A stretch of 64,000 nt of DNA from Uloborus plumipes (Eukaryota; Arthropoda; Arachnida; Araneae; Uloboridae): contig JAXGGA010001597.1 of the NCBI GenBank assembly GCA_038373865.1, positions 82,625-146,624 of the forward strand, written 5' to 3'. Made by a program: the position numbers and the translations under genes. Below are positions 34,904 to 46,924 of the stretch, piece by piece; position 1 is the first letter of the stretch, and every line of letters starts with the position of its first letter. The notes under the pieces were generated by a model. The model made no database searches, was not told the origin of the DNA, and was given only the letters and a program-made list of their open reading frames with translations.

Positions 34904-37900
34904 AGGGGGCTACGTGAAAAGAAACTGCATTTTGTGATAAAAGCATGAAACTTGGTAGGTTTGTAGACAATGTATAAAAAAAACATTTTTAGAAGGGGAG
35001 CCAATCGGAAATCCCCCCCAAACCCCTCTTAGCGGCCATTTTTGGTCCAAAACTAGAAATAGCGCTTTTTTGTAATTATTATTATTATTTTCTTCTTAAT
35101 TCATTGGCTATGTCATTACATAGGCGTTTATTGTATTTTTTATTGTTTAAAGCTCCACTTAGAGACTAATTTTAAAAAGAACAACCCAAAAATGCTTATT
35201 TTTTGGCAAATCGATATTTTTTAAGAATAAATTCGTGGAAGTGAATTCCCTCCCCCCATAAATGCATTAATGGTTTAAGAATGTAAATATACATTAAATA
35301 AATGTTTAAAAAAAGTAGGGTGCCGGTTATCCGGATCCTAATTGACCGAACCGTCCAATTATCCGGTCATGATACCTCTCATTTTTATGACTAAGCACAC
35401 ATCATCGAAAATGTTCTCCAAGGGTACAAAAGCACAAGAACTTGAGGGAAAAGTTAATGTCAAGATAGCATGATTCTACCAAAATACAGTTTAAAGTTTC
35501 AATTTCAGAAATTTTAAAGTTTTAATTTTAAATTTATTTTTCCTCTAATTTTTATTATTGTTGCCGTTGCTGATTTTTTTTCTTCAAATATGGCAGTTCA
35601 TTAGGTGACGAATATTTTCCACTGTGTTTATCATTGGTAACATGTGTCATTGTTCATATGTTCCCGTAAATGCTATTTATATGGATCGAGATTAGGAAAA
35701 CTGCTCATATTTTTATAAGTTACGGTTTCTCATAGTCTTGTGGTTTTACATGTTCAAAAGTATTGTTTTAAATGCATTTATTTTAATTTTGTTTAAGTGT
35801 TAAAGTTTAAATGGTAATCTTTAATGGTTAAAAATTTAAGTGGCATGGTTAAAGCTTTAATGGTTTAAAAGTTTAAATGGCAACCAGGGGTTATGTTTGG
35901 TAAAAACAACCCCAGGAAATGTTGTTTTTACCAAAATTATTACAACAGATATTTACTGGATAAGATTTATTTTCTGTTCGAAATTAACTCCAAAAAAATC
36001 TATTGTGCCCTGCAGCAACTTTGAATGTATCAGTCTTGTACTGAGGTTATGAAACAATGTTCGAAATTCTGTCAAAACAGGCAAAACTTAGGCAATTATC
36101 AGACTTCGTAAATGTAGGTAGATTTAAATTTGAAGAATTATTTGTATCGGAAAAATTTAATGAAAAGAGGGATAAGTGGCATAAATCTTGTATCTTGAGG
36201 TATAACAGTACAAAGTCAGAAGAGCTGAAGAAAGAAAAAGAAAGGAAAACTTTGAAGAGTGCCACGTAAGTAAACATTTTGAAGAGGCTTCAGTTCAGCA
36301 GAAGAGAAAGAAATGCACTTCATCCTTTCCAGATTTGTGTTTCTTTTTTGATAAGTCTGGTGAAAATAGACAGGAGTTACATCTAGTTCTGACGAAATTA
36401 GTTGACAGAAAATACGAAATTGCGTGTTGGTAAAAGCAGACAGTACGCTCACTGCTGAGTTGGCGCAAGCTGACATAATAGCTCAAGAATGCAAGTACCA
36501 CCGTACTTGCATTCATAAAACTTTACTTGTAAAACTTTATCACTCATGAAGGACAGCAAATGATTGTTCTGAGGAAAATATTTATTCACGAATTGAATTA
36601 ATTGCCCTACACCGAGTAATTTCTTACTTACAAAATCTTAGAGTTAACAAAGGTCATAAGTATCCAATTTTCAGAGTATTCGTTCTACTAAAATATTATT
36701 CTGAAGGAATAGAAGACTTATGCTACAACACAATTTATCAGTCGAAAATAAATTTGCTAATGTTGTTGACATTACCGGGCTTAGAGCAAAGATATTATCA
36801 CACTTCGGACATGGACATATGCATGCAGAGAAATCAGGCTTTGAATATGTTTTAGTTTGTAAAGGTAAGTGAATCAATATGTGTCTCCAGTACTAGCAGT
36901 TTCGAAGATGCTCTCGCAAGTGACATGATAGTGAATTCCACTAGGACATGCATTTGAAAGTCAACTGCCAGCGTCGAAGGCGGATTTGAAGAGTCAGCAA
37001 GAAACTGTTGATCCTCTTCTTCCGTCCTTTTAAATAACTTGTTATATGGTACTTGCAATATTGATGGTCTTCCTTCTCAACCATTACTTGCAATTTGTCA
37101 GTTGTATTTAATATGCATATATATATATATACTTCAAACAAATTAACAAAGCAAACTATCAAGCATCAAGTAAACAAGGAACAACCAATACCTGTTTATT
37201 TGGCCATTAAAGTACACGAACAGACTAGAAGAAAAAGTCTTGTTGACATAATGCATATTTTGGAACTTTTCATTTCTTACCCAAGGCTTCTAAAGATTTC
37301 TACTGGACTCTGCAAAGCATCAGTTAAACAAATTGATAAATATATAACTAAATTTCCCTCACATTTCAGGATCTTTGTTTTTACACAGGCTGCGCACGAT
37401 AATTGTTATTATAACTCCAGTAGTACAACAAACAAGAACTCTTTCCATAGAACAAGCATTTCAATGTTTCACCATATGCCATTTCAGCAGCAAGACTCAA
37501 AAAATCCTCTTATATTTCCCGAAATACTATCATCCTCTAAAAAGGTCGCTCAGTTGCCACATCAAGTATCATTATTTGTAAATCCAGCATATCTTTCCGT
37601 GAAGGAACCACCACAATCTAATTTTGATGGATTAAATAAGTCAGAAATGCTTCTCATAGAAACTAAATTAACAAATGTATTCTTGAAAGAGGTGAAATGT
37701 CTTAAGCGAATTTACGCCATGCAAGTGTAAAACAAACTGCTCTCAAAAACTTGTTGGTGCTTCAAAAATGGACTGTGCACCAATGTGTAAATTCTGCAAT
37801 GGAAAATGTTGTATATCTATGTAAATTACTAGCCAGTTCAATTACGAAAAATCAGCTTGTATATAGCCATTACACATAATCATTGTATATAATTGCTTGC

Positions 37901-38931
37901 TCAGATTTATATTGAAATTCAGTTGTTTCTTTTGTTATAAAGGGTTACTTTTCAATAACAGCACAATATGATAAGTAGTAGAGAAGTTGCTTAATTAACA
38001 CAGCACTAAACTTTTTATTACAGCAATTTTTTTTTCTTCTCTCATCTTTTAGAGAGAACAAACTCCTCAAATCGTTTAATGAGAAAAAAAACTTGAAATT
38101 GGTTTTAAAGCTTTTTCTTTAGAATTTCGCAGTTGTATAAAAATATGATCGTGCCTCCCCCTCCCCCCTATTTTATAGGTGCAAGCGTAACTTATAATCC
38201 TGCTGAATGTGAGTGAAATTTCCATGACATTGCGTATTTTTTTTCAAAATGTTTGAAGTTTTTTTTATTACTTTTTTCGTCCATAAAGAAAACTGGTTTT
38301 ATTTTAATTAATCAAAGATAAATATTCATTCTTAAGGAACAATTCAAACGGTTTTTTTTTTAAGTTTTGAAAAAGTACTAGTTTTGCTTATGATTTTAAA
38401 TTTCTGTTTTTATTTTCAGTTTTGCAATACATTTTTATGAGTAAGTTTTAAAAAATATGCTCGGGTTTTCCAAAGTTTTGGATTTTTGGGGTTCGGATTG
38501 CTGGGATTTTAATGCAACTAAATTGTTTTTCTTTAATATAGTGCTTTCAGATACATAGTTGGACACCCTTAAACCGGCCCCTGAAAACAATTTGGAAGAT
38601 TTTGATCAATTTCAGTTTTTTAGAAAAAAACGAATTTTTAATGAGTACTATTAAAATTAATCGGTTTTAAGCTATTTTGACGGTTTTCTAATCTTTGTTT
38701 AACATAATTGAACTCTAATAAGATGATAAAAAAAGTGTTTTTTGAAAATGAAATAAGAAAAGCAATTTCGGACTTTTTGACCAAAAATGGCCGCCGGAGG
38801 GGTTTGGGTGGGGATTTCGGAATGGCTCCCCTTCTAAAAATGTTTATAAATACATTGTCTACATACACACCAACTTACATGCTTTTATCACAAAATGCAG
38901 TTTCCGGCTATATTTTGGACCATAGCCCCTC
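34904..38931 (+). mobile_element. 4.0-kb TA-flanked DNA transposon with long inverted termini
   Basis: Left 34904-35075 and right 38765-38931 are inverted copies. The left starts AGGGGGCTACG, the right complement GAGGGGCTATGG. Both then share AAACTGCATTTTGTGATAAA, GTAGACAATGTAT, ACATTTTTAGAAGGGGAGCC, and CGGCCATTTTTGGTC. TA lies outside both ends (34902-34903 and 38932-38933). Between the termini is one long decayed coding region (36057-37730). An additional phrase GCCGGTTATCCGGATCC near 35330 may be subterminal. Divergence of the two termini shows it is old. Confidence 0.8.
36057..37730 (+). pseudogene. Decayed gene of a large uncharacterised family, cargo or transposase of the 4.0-kb element
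   Basis: Stitching frames by eye gives an ordered set of blocks. They are KWHKSCILRYNST followed by a charged stretch, LCFFFDKSG-QELH, an AELAQADIIAQE-KYH block (about 36460), DITGLRAKILSHFGHGH (about 36770), EQPIPVYLAIKVHEQTRRKSL (about 37185, last frame, open to 37730), LELFISYPRLLKISTGLC, then AAHDNCYYNSSSTT and SFHRTSISMFHH. From memory, the same order occurs in long hypothetical proteins scattered in arthropod and cnidarian genomes. I know no assigned function. Frameshifts and stops occur up to about 37090, and the final 211 codons are open. Lying between long inverted termini, it may encode the transposase. This is inference. Confidence 0.6.
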
Positions 38932-38933
38932 TA

Positions 38934-39365
38934 CTAGCAATCATAGTCGACACATGAGACGTGACATTGTTTTCTGCCTCTTTGCGGTGAAGGGAGTCCA
39001 TTAAGAAAAATGATATAGTTTGTAAATGCATGCCACATGGCGTAAGATGAAGAACTGGGCAGCAGTTGCAGAGAAAATTATATTGTCAATATTTCCACAG
39101 CACATCACTTATCAGTTGCATGCAATTGGATTTTACATTTTTCGGACTACTAAATACTTTTACCCTTGATGCCCTCGATAATGAACGAGTTATGGAAAAA
39201 CATTTCTTAGCACCTTAGCGTTGTTTACAGCAATATTTTTTTAGGTATTGAACAAAAATTGTAATTATGCATGCTTTTAATAACTGTACTACATTATGCT
39301 CTTTTTAAAATATCAATAAAAAAAATCTACAGCCTAAACGTTTTCTTAAGAAAATGGCTTGTATA

Positions 39366-39398
<33 letters not shown>

Positions 39399-39574
39399 GC
39401 CGCGAAATCACCAATCCCAAAACGACTAAATCATCTTGCGCAAATTCGCTGAAATGTTTTAAAAACATATGAAACTTGCTTCACTGACATATTTTTAATT
39501 TAACTTTTGACCAGATAATGTGCTAGTTTTTTAGCATCAAAGTTGAAATGGTCAATAGCTACACCGTTTCTCCT
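38934..39574. other. Spacer with a CT microsatellite
   Basis: AT-rich spacer. A pure (TC)14 run lies at about 39369-39396. The last 14 bases (ACACCGTTTCTCCT) are the target duplication of the SINE. Confidence 0.6.
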
Positions 39575-39902
39575 GTTGTTGTTTCAAATACTTCTCTGGT
39601 TACCGATTTAAGACAGGATAGGTACGACTTCAGTTTTTACGAGCATTATTTTCCGTTTTTCCGTTTTTACGAGCATTATTACGAGCATATCCGTTTTAAC
39701 GAGAAGATGGAAGGCTGTTTTAGCTCAACACACATACCATAAGGACTCGTTTATAAGGTAAGCATCCATTCATAACACACTTTCACCCACAGAAAGCACA
39801 TAGGCAGGAGGGAGAGAAAGTACGTCCATGTTCAAGCCGGGATTCGAACCCGGGACCACCGCATCACGGTCAGACGTCTCTAACCCCTAGACAAGGTGGT
39901 CG
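39575..39902 (-). mobile_element. tRNA-derived SINE, copy 1, 14-bp TSD
   Basis: The minus strand starts with a tRNA-like head. It has CACCTTGTCTAGGGGTTAGAG (A-box region) and CCGGGTTCGAATCCCGG, a perfect T arm with B box. A body of about 230 bp follows and ends in an (AAC)n-like tail. ACACCGTTTCTCCT is repeated exactly on both sides (39561-39574 and 39903-39916), as expected from target-primed reverse transcription. The body contains a duplicated TTTTTACGAGCATTATT phrase. The tRNA of origin is not assigned with certainty. Confidence 0.88.
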
Positions 39903-39916
39903 ACACCGTTTCTCCT

Positions 39917-42900
39917 ATTTGTATTAGATCCAAATGGTTTGAGGCTGTGCATCTTTCACGTTGTTTGTTCATTCTCTCTATATTTAATCTCCTAGTTGGG
40001 ATCAATTCGTTAAATATTCACATGGCTTCCTTTAAAAATAAAAAGAAACAAAATTTTAAATTTTGTTTCTTCCTGGTTTACTGTAGTTGACAAGCATTAA
40101 AAAAATTGTGAATTGTTTCATAGCAATTTATGTAGTTGACGAATTCAAAAAAAAAAAATATATATATAGTCCGCCATTTTTTCCTGTGATTGGATAACCC
40201 TAGAAAAGTAGATAGCAGCCCAATAAGGCCGTGATTGGCTTTGTTTGGATTCTGGTGTCCTTATTAAGACACGAAAGGATCGGGTAGAGAATATGATCCT
40301 CTTCTGCATATGCTGTACATGTGTGCACGAACTGAAAGCACGAACTGATACCGAAAAATCTGAAAATAACGACTTTTCAGTGAACCGAATGTGAGCTGTT
40401 TTTTTTTTTTTTTTTTTACACTGAAGTACATACGGAATTTGTATTAATGTTTTGAGTTTATTAAACGTGTTTTAATATGTTTGTATTCTAAGAATAACGG
40501 TTTTTCAATTTCATTTGTTTAATATTACGTTTTTACGTCTTTTCAGAATTGGGCTAATGTGGACTCGTATTTCTAATAATTCCAAGTCGTCTTTCGTTTT
40601 TTAAAACTGCTGAAAATTATGATTGAAACATTTATTTTTATATGAAGTGTTTTTTTCTTTTTTTACAAGTCGTGATGAATGTTCAAATTGTGCAGCCAAC
40701 TGAATCATAAATGAGCTGGATACTAGGCCTTGAACCTTAAGTTGGTCTTATTTGGCGCACTTATCTAATAATTCATGAGGTAAGTATAAAGCTTCATATG
40801 ATAATTATAGAAGTAAATAACTGAACACAAAAGCTTGAAACACTTTCAGAGCGATGCAGATTTTTAGTTATTTATCTGCACCGAATTCTTCCCATGAATT
40901 TGAATAACAAAAAAAAAAAAAAAAATGCACATTTTGCGAATATTGCAATAAATTTTTGACCTGCAGGTTAACTCTGATGTCACGAAAAAGATTTCGAAAT
41001 CTGTCTGCTACGTAATGGAAAAGAATTAAAACAAATATTTTAAATTCAAGCTTACCTTAGAAGCAAAATTGACTTAAGAGGTTTTTGATTTTCATTTCCA
41101 TTAGAGGTAATAAAATCGGGCTACTGTAGCTGATTCTTAAAACTGAAAGCAATCAGTATTGAATTTCCCCGCCGTAGACATTTTCCTACACTTTAATGCA
41201 TTACATAAAAGGACATTTTGTATTGTAAGAAACAAATACCTGGCGTTTTGTAAATTTTACTTGCTTTAGAATGATTTAGAAAGCAAAATTGCATAAAATC
41301 TTCCTCGGCAAAATAATTTACAGTTTTTGTAAACTATTTGCGCAAAATAAAAAAAAGGTGCAAGTACAAGCTTTATACACTATATTTCCTTATTTCATTT
41401 TTTTTACGAATTTTTTATGGAGATGAGGGTAAAATTTCAACATGAGAAGGAAAATAAGCAACTCTAAAGCTATAAACAAGATTCCGCGAGCATGAAGATG
41501 AAAAAGAATTTTTGAAAAACTTAATCGGGAAATCATAACCCAGATGCGAAAAAGGAGAGAAAATGACAGACCCCATCTACGACTCCGGGAATTTTAGGGC
41601 CTTCGACTCCGATTCCTTCACTCCAAAATGAGTTCGACGCCGGCTCCATGACTCCAACTCTGACTTCGTAGCACTGGCAGAGATGCGGAATCTGAGGGTA
41701 AATAACCGACTCCCACCTCCAACACTTGGAACTTTAATGACTTCGACTCCCGACTCCGACTCTTTTAACTCAAAATCAGTCTAACTCTGACTCCACGACT
41801 CCAACTCCTTAGCCCTTATATATTTCTTATGAACTAATTTTACTTCTCGGCTTCCTAAAATGCATACTTAACTCCAAGGCCTACCCTTTTCCTCTCCTAT
41901 AAGCTTGCTTTTGTGTTTCTAACGAGTATTTTTAGGAGGGCGCTGAGCCTTGACCTGTGTTTATTTATTTATTTATTTATTTATTTATTTTTTTAAACCT
42001 CTCATTTCCTCTTTGAAGCTTATCAACTTTTGATCCCAAAAGAAAATCGTTCTCGGAAAGCAAATATTTACACCTGCCTGTCCTTTAAACAAAACTCTAC
42101 AGGTTTCCCTTGTCTACTCGAATGACATGGGAAGATTATGCCGCAACTGGCAAAATCTTCCCATCTGGTGCAGATTTCCATAAGGCGGTGCACTGTGGCG
42201 CAGATTTCATCTCTGATTCTTCTTATTGACACACAAAACTAATGCACAAATGTTCTCAATTTCAAAAAGCATTTAAAATCATAGCCATCTCTAATTTTAT
42301 TTTTAGTTGAGAAGCATTCAAATTTCATTGCTTGTTTTCGTGTCAAGTGCAGTACTTAAAAAAAAAAACTATTATTTTGCATTTTTCCTTTTACATTTCC
42401 ACACATAGGAAAATTTTTGCTTTTATATCAAAAAGGAGTGGTTTTAACAAACGTTAGTTTATACTTTGAAAATAATTACTGAACGCTCTGAAGGGGCAAA
42501 ATTTTCTAATTCTGTTAGGAATGTAAACATATTGCGCATGTCCTCATATGCTGACGTAAATTTCAAAGAAAGAGATAAATGCTAAAAAAGCTGTAGTTGA
42601 TGCTCTATATTATCTAGAAAAGAGACAAAATAAAAAATTGAATATTAAAGAGGATCCAATCGAAAAAAAGAGGGAGAAGCATGCAATTTTGAGTTTTTTC
42701 TTCATGATTTCTGTCCAAATTATACAGGTCTGCGATGAAAAAATTGTTGCATATTTAACTATTGGTTTCATCAGTATTTTATGTGCTGATTACGGAAAAA
42801 ATAGTGAAAAAATTTCATCACCCTCTGATAAATCAGAAATTTCGCCTGAAATTTGCTTATTTTTAGGGTTTTCAGGTTCAATATGCACAAGATTTTTCAA

Positions 42901-43950
42901 TAGTATAGCCTATATAAGTGTTAAAATTAGTTTGAATAATAGAGATTACATGGTGAACATGTTATTTAACAATGTGAGCACGTTACTTGCAAAAAAAAAA
43001 TGTTTTTATTTATTTATTTGAATAAGACAAATCTAAACTGGGAAAATCCATTTCCTACTAAAACAAGACAATTATCCCCCCCCCCCCCCATTCTTACTGT
43101 CCACTAGGCTTCATGCAAGGGGTCAATTTGAAAATCAGAAAAAAAATTCCAAGCCCAACCAACATACGTTCGGCTATTCGCCCGGTTCCTCATGGACCTG
43201 ACCTTGCCTAATTTCTTCTCAAAGACTTATAATAACTTTGCAACACATGTTCATCACTTTTATGCTCTTTTTAGCTAGGTTTTATTATTTTTCTGCTTTT
43301 ACTTTATGTTAAAATAAAAAACAAAATTCAAAATTATCCGGGTTTTTTTGTACTTCTTTCAAAAACTTCAACTTTATTTTGCAGGCAAGCCTTCTGTGAT
43401 GGAAAAAAAAACAATGCCATTTTTGAAATCAGCGCAAAAAAGTACATAAAGATCAGTTAATTAAATCAAAACAATTTTTAAAAAGTGTATTTTTGCAGAC
43501 CTGTGTTATTTGTTAAAAACCTTCTAACTCCGGTCTAGTTAATGCAATAAATATAGCAAATTTATACACAATATCAAAAAAGAAGGAGGGCGAAGAAGAA
43601 AATGGCAAAACTCAGCGGAAAGGGTTAAAATGAAGGGAGAGTAAAGTTGCTTGACAGTAAAAGAATTTCAAGCAATTGCGGCTATCTCAAGCAATTTAAA
43701 TTTTAATAATTTCTTCACGTCCCCTTAAAACTTCAAACTTGAATACATCTGAGTTTTAATCTCAAATCTTTCTTTTTTTTTGCTTTGTAGTTATTTTTCG
43801 ATGGAGATTTTTCCCTAAATATAAGTTAAGGAACCTTGAATCCGTATAAAAATTTGGATTGCTCTTTTTTTCACTTCAAGCTTTTGATATTTTAACTCTT
43901 CATTTGATTTTCAAATTTTTGCAATTGGAAGAATGCATCTAGGACGAGCG
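39917..43950. other. No recognised gene
   Basis: AT-rich. At 40150-40260 there are two GATTGG (inverted CCAAT) motifs. A T-rich acceptor-like site ending TTTACAAG (about 40668) and a GTAAGTAT donor-like site (about 40788) bracket a 119-bp piece that has stops in all frames. A (TTTA)n tract lies at about 41960-41990 and a run of C at about 43078-43089. The frame at 42638-43021 has no recognisable motif. Confidence 0.4.
41565..41820. repeat. Degenerate GACTCC-rich repeat
   Basis: Hexamer-like phrases CGACTCC, TCCGACTC and CCACGACTCCAAC recur many times over about 250 bp without strict periodicity. A related short phrase is at about 15140. Confidence 0.7.
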
Positions 43951-43974
43951 GTTGCTAAGAAAGAAAAATCTCGC

Positions 43975-43998
43975 AGGTTAAACGGGAACACCCTGTAT
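43975..43998. repeat. Solo terminus-like motif GGGAACACCCTGTATA
   Basis: The complement, TATACAGGGTGTTCCC, resembles the ends of some mariner-like MITEs. A cousin, TGGACACCCTGTATAG, lies at about 48640-48655. No partner terminus was found for either, so these may be solo ends of broken elements. Confidence 0.35.
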
Positions 43999-44624
43999 AA
44001 ATAAACCTGTAATTTTGATAAATCAATAATGTATGTACTATTTACCAATATTATTATTAATTGTGAATAATGGTCAGATTAGTCGCATTTGTAGTAACTT
44101 TTATATATTTCAAAATGAAATTCACTCTAAATACACTAATGATGAATAATTTAAAAGCCATTAAAAGCGATTAAGTGAATAAATTAGGGACATTGAAAAA
44201 TTTTCGCAATATATGTATTTTATTACCGACTGAGATTGAGCTTTACGATTATGAAGAGCCTTTAAAATAAGTTCAAGTAAACTATTTATTTACGGCCATC
44301 AATATGCAATTACATAATATAGCTCGGAGGGAAAATATAAAGAGCTTTACGACAAATTGCTCCGAAGGAAAAATCGTGATACTTTGTGGTTTCCCTCGCA
44401 AACTTTTTTTTTCTTGGCGATTTAAAAATGAGAGAAATTGTAACCCCAACTTTTATTGCGACGTCACAGTACCTTGTTGTTTCAGCCGGTCAAACGTTCT
44501 GACGATTTGTGCGGTGATTGTCGCAATTTCATTTTCGCTTGGCCTTTAGGACAGGCATCAATAGAAAACGTGAGACCGGCGGAAAAACGAAAGATATCGC
44601 TACAGTGTACTTGGGAAGCCGACA

Positions 44625-45170
44625 CTGTTGAAAGTGAAACGAAACCCCTTTTTAATGAATGGATAACTGGTTGACAGCAGAATTTTAGTTTCAGTGCAGT
44701 ATTTGATGAATTTCTTTCATCTATGGAAAATATCGGAGAAAGAAATATTTTTGTGCATAAAAGCTCTCAAACATCCAGTGAAATGTCAAATGGAGTGGAG
44801 GGCCAAAGAAATATTAAAAATGAAAGGAGCCTGCTTTGTCATGAATGGAAAGCTGGTCAACAATAGAATTTCAGTTTGAATGTAATATTTGATGTATTTC
44901 TTTCATCTATGGAAAAAATTAAAAAAAAAGAAGTATTTTGGTGCATAAAATCACAGAAAATCCAGTGAAAAGTCTTATCGAGTAGCGGCGCAAAGAAATA
45001 TTAAAAATGAAACAAAACCTCTTCTTAATAAATGGAAAGCTGGTTGACAGCAGAGTTTCAGTTTTAATGTAATATTTGATTTATTTCTTTCATCGATGAA
45101 AAATATCAGAAAAGAGGTATTTTGGAGCAGAAAATCCAGTTTAAAGTCATGTGGGGTAGTGGAGCACGAA
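44625..45170. repeat. Tandem repeat, unit about 185-188 bp, nearly three copies
   Basis: The phrase GGTTGACAGCAG (or GGTCAACAATAG) recurs at 44669, 44854 and 45042. Each time it is followed by AGTTT-AATGTAATATTTGAT, TTTCTTTCATC and CCAGTGAAA-GTC. Copies differ by small indels. Upstream, 44456-44674 has a short frame with a CxxC pair that I cannot assign. Confidence 0.85.
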
Positions 45171-45254
45171 AATCCTGCACGCCACCAAATAGAACGAAAG
45201 TCAAGCGAATTTTTATGAAGACAAAAATATAGTTTGAATATGAAAATATTGAAT

Positions 45255-45510
45255 GATTTTAGTCAAAATATTTTCTATTTGAAGCGACAACTTTCGCCTA
45301 CCTTTTGGGCACTTAACGGATTCCATCAGATACACGACTGAGGAATTCTGTTCCTTTCGTGGCTATCCGGTCATCGACCCACTTTTGCATGCATACTGTC
45401 ATACGAGATGAAATTCTCACTACTGACTATTCTCTGCATTGATCGGAACAAATGATATCCTCAAGGAGTAATGTCTGGGGAATATCACTTGTGTACAATA
45501 AAAAAAAGGC
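45255..45510 (-). pseudogene. Mariner transposase, C-terminal remnant
   Basis: On the minus strand, broken frames give YSPDITP-GYHLFRSMQ, matching the mariner SPDLAPSDYHLFRS block around the third catalytic Asp. These are followed by MQKWVDDRIATKGTEFLSR and AKVVASNRKYFD, matching the C-terminal KWxxSKDxxFF-x-LPxRWxKVV-x-GxYF stretch. The Ser-Asp of SPSDY is lost to a stop. Only this last third is present. The adjacent SINE at 45599 lies upstream in the mariner reading direction. Confidence 0.7.
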
Positions 45511-45598
45511 AGTGCTTCTAGAAAATACTACTGGTAAATTGGGATTCAAGATTTTTTTTTCAAGTAATGTACAGCTTCTTCTAAAGTAACATTGACAA

Positions 45599-45904
45599 CG
45601 ATGTTGTTAATACTGAAACCACTCGAGTACCCGAGCTTGAGTAGATACATCTACCAGATTTAAGTCGAAATAGGTATGGCTTCCGTTCTTACGAGTACCA
45701 TTAAGGTGAAAGTCCGATTTAGCGCAACACACATGCAATAAGATCCGTTTTCGGGCAGGCAGCCATTCACAACACACTCATACACACAGGGAAAGGACAA
45801 GAACAGAAGAGAGTGAAAGTACATTAATGCCCGAGCCGGGATTCGAACCCGGGGCTTCCTCCTCTCGGTCCGATTCCTCTGACCACTAGACAAGGTGGCT
45901 GGAG
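45599..45904 (-). mobile_element. tRNA-derived SINE, copy 2
   Basis: Same family and orientation as 39575-39902. The head carries CACCTTGTCTAGTGGTCAGAG and CCGGGTTCGAATCCCGG, and the body shares GATTTAAGTC, CAACACACATGCAATAAGA, and CATTCACAACACACTCA with copy 1. The tail is again (AAC)-like. A 7-bp direct repeat TTGACAA at 45592-45598 and 45905-45911 is the likely target duplication. The A box is closer to consensus than in copy 1. Confidence 0.85.
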
Positions 45905-45989
45905 TTGACAAAGAAATTAATAAGTAGCTGTGTCAGGAAAGTAAAAAATTCGAAATGTATGCCGAAATTTGTGTGAAATTTTGTTCGCG

Positions 45990-46022
45990 ATCACAATACT
46001 TTACTACGTAAAAGGAAGTGTT
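45990..46022. repeat. Repeat fragment shared with 23733-23775
   Basis: TTCGCGATCACAATACTTTA followed by CTACGTAAAAGGAAG is the reverse complement of the fragment inside the hAT element at 23733, with a few changes. Confidence 0.6.
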
Positions 46023-46154
46023 CTGATCAGTTTCATCATATTTTAGCACAAAGCTTATTTGAACATTTCTCATTTGATTAGCTGTATCGTTACGAGAAAC
46101 CATTATGAAATATACCACAGTTTTCCAGAGAATTTCTAATATTATTACAGTTTT

Positions 46155-46330
46155 CGAAACTACTTTTTATAGCACGTTGGCGACCGGGAGCGAACTGGGA
46201 ATAACGAAACTAAAAAGCGTTTCACCTACTATTTTCAAGAGTGAGCTTCGTTAGCGCAATCGGCTATTAACCAAAATGTTGATAGTTTAAACCCACCTGG
46301 TAGAGCAATATGCTTCTCGGTTTTTGAATT
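46155..46330 (+). repeat. tRNA-Asn-like repeat, copy A
   Basis: TTAGCGCAATCGGCTATTAA then ACCAAAATGTTGATAGTTTAAACCCACC follows the order of an asparagine tRNA (CAATCGG, TTAACC anticodon arm, GTTGGTGGTT, CCCACC). The D arm is shortened and the B box is GTTTAAACC. Upstream AAAAGCGTTTCACCTACTAT is shared with copy B. It is too decayed to be a tRNA gene. Confidence 0.5.
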
Positions 46331-46589
46331 TCTTGAATTCTTAAATACTTCTACGTGCCTAATCTACTTGAAAATTCGTATCCGTACTGTAATCTAAGTA
46401 AACTTTAAAAGTGAAAAAAAATCACCAACGCTCTGTTTAGTTTAAATTTTAATTTTCGTAATTTACCCAAGTATGTAAAAGTGCTCCAGCTAGGGAATTT
46501 CCGCAATCCCTTTCTCTCATTGCATGGTGGTTTGTTATAACAAATATTTATTTGGAAGCAAGAGGTTAAAAACCTTTTATTTTACTGTC

Positions 46590-46800
46590 TGTTTGCGTAT
46601 TGTGCGCCTGGGAGCCACGGACGCTTCCATCTGAAAAAAGGGAGATAGGTTTAGGATGCGCACTACCCGATGCCTTCAGCTTTTGTTCGCTTACTACTTC
46701 CTCGTTGCTTTTCCCCCCTATTTCGAAAAAGTCCGAAGAGACTTCGCGCGTGCGCAGATGCGGCGGAGGTTGCACGAAAAAATTTTAGACAGTAGTCAAG
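46590..46800. promoter_or_regulatory. CpG-rich patch with an NRF-1-type palindrome
   Basis: A locally GC- and CpG-rich island in an AT-rich neighbourhood. At 46745-46756 it contains CGCGCGTGCGCA, an exact fit to YGCGCRTGCGCR, the binding consensus of NRF-1 and its fly homologue Ewg. Such sites mark many metazoan promoters. Frames on both strands are open here but unrecognised. Promoter function is inference. Confidence 0.35.
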
Positions 46801-46924
46801 CAGAGAGACATGGAAGAATACAAAAGCTGACCATCAATGAGGTTATCTTCATCACGTAAAAAAACAATAAATCATAGTACAAAACCTAAGACAACGAGTA
46901 CTAGGAGATTTAAAGAGTATAGAC

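Noticed and set aside
39833..39902. tRNA gene call from the perfect T arm
   Set aside because: It is part of a SINE with shared body and target duplication, and the cloverleaf is incomplete.
40669..40787. Possible internal exon bracketed by acceptor-like and donor-like sites
   Set aside because: Stops in all three frames and no neighbouring exons. Kept only as a remark.
42638..43021. 127-codon AT-rich frame
   Set aside because: The composition is that of random AT-rich sequence, with no domain or conserved pattern.
44456..44674. Possible coding exon with a CxxC pair after a TTTCAG acceptor
   Set aside because: It is too short, has no recognised family, and runs into a noncoding tandem repeat.
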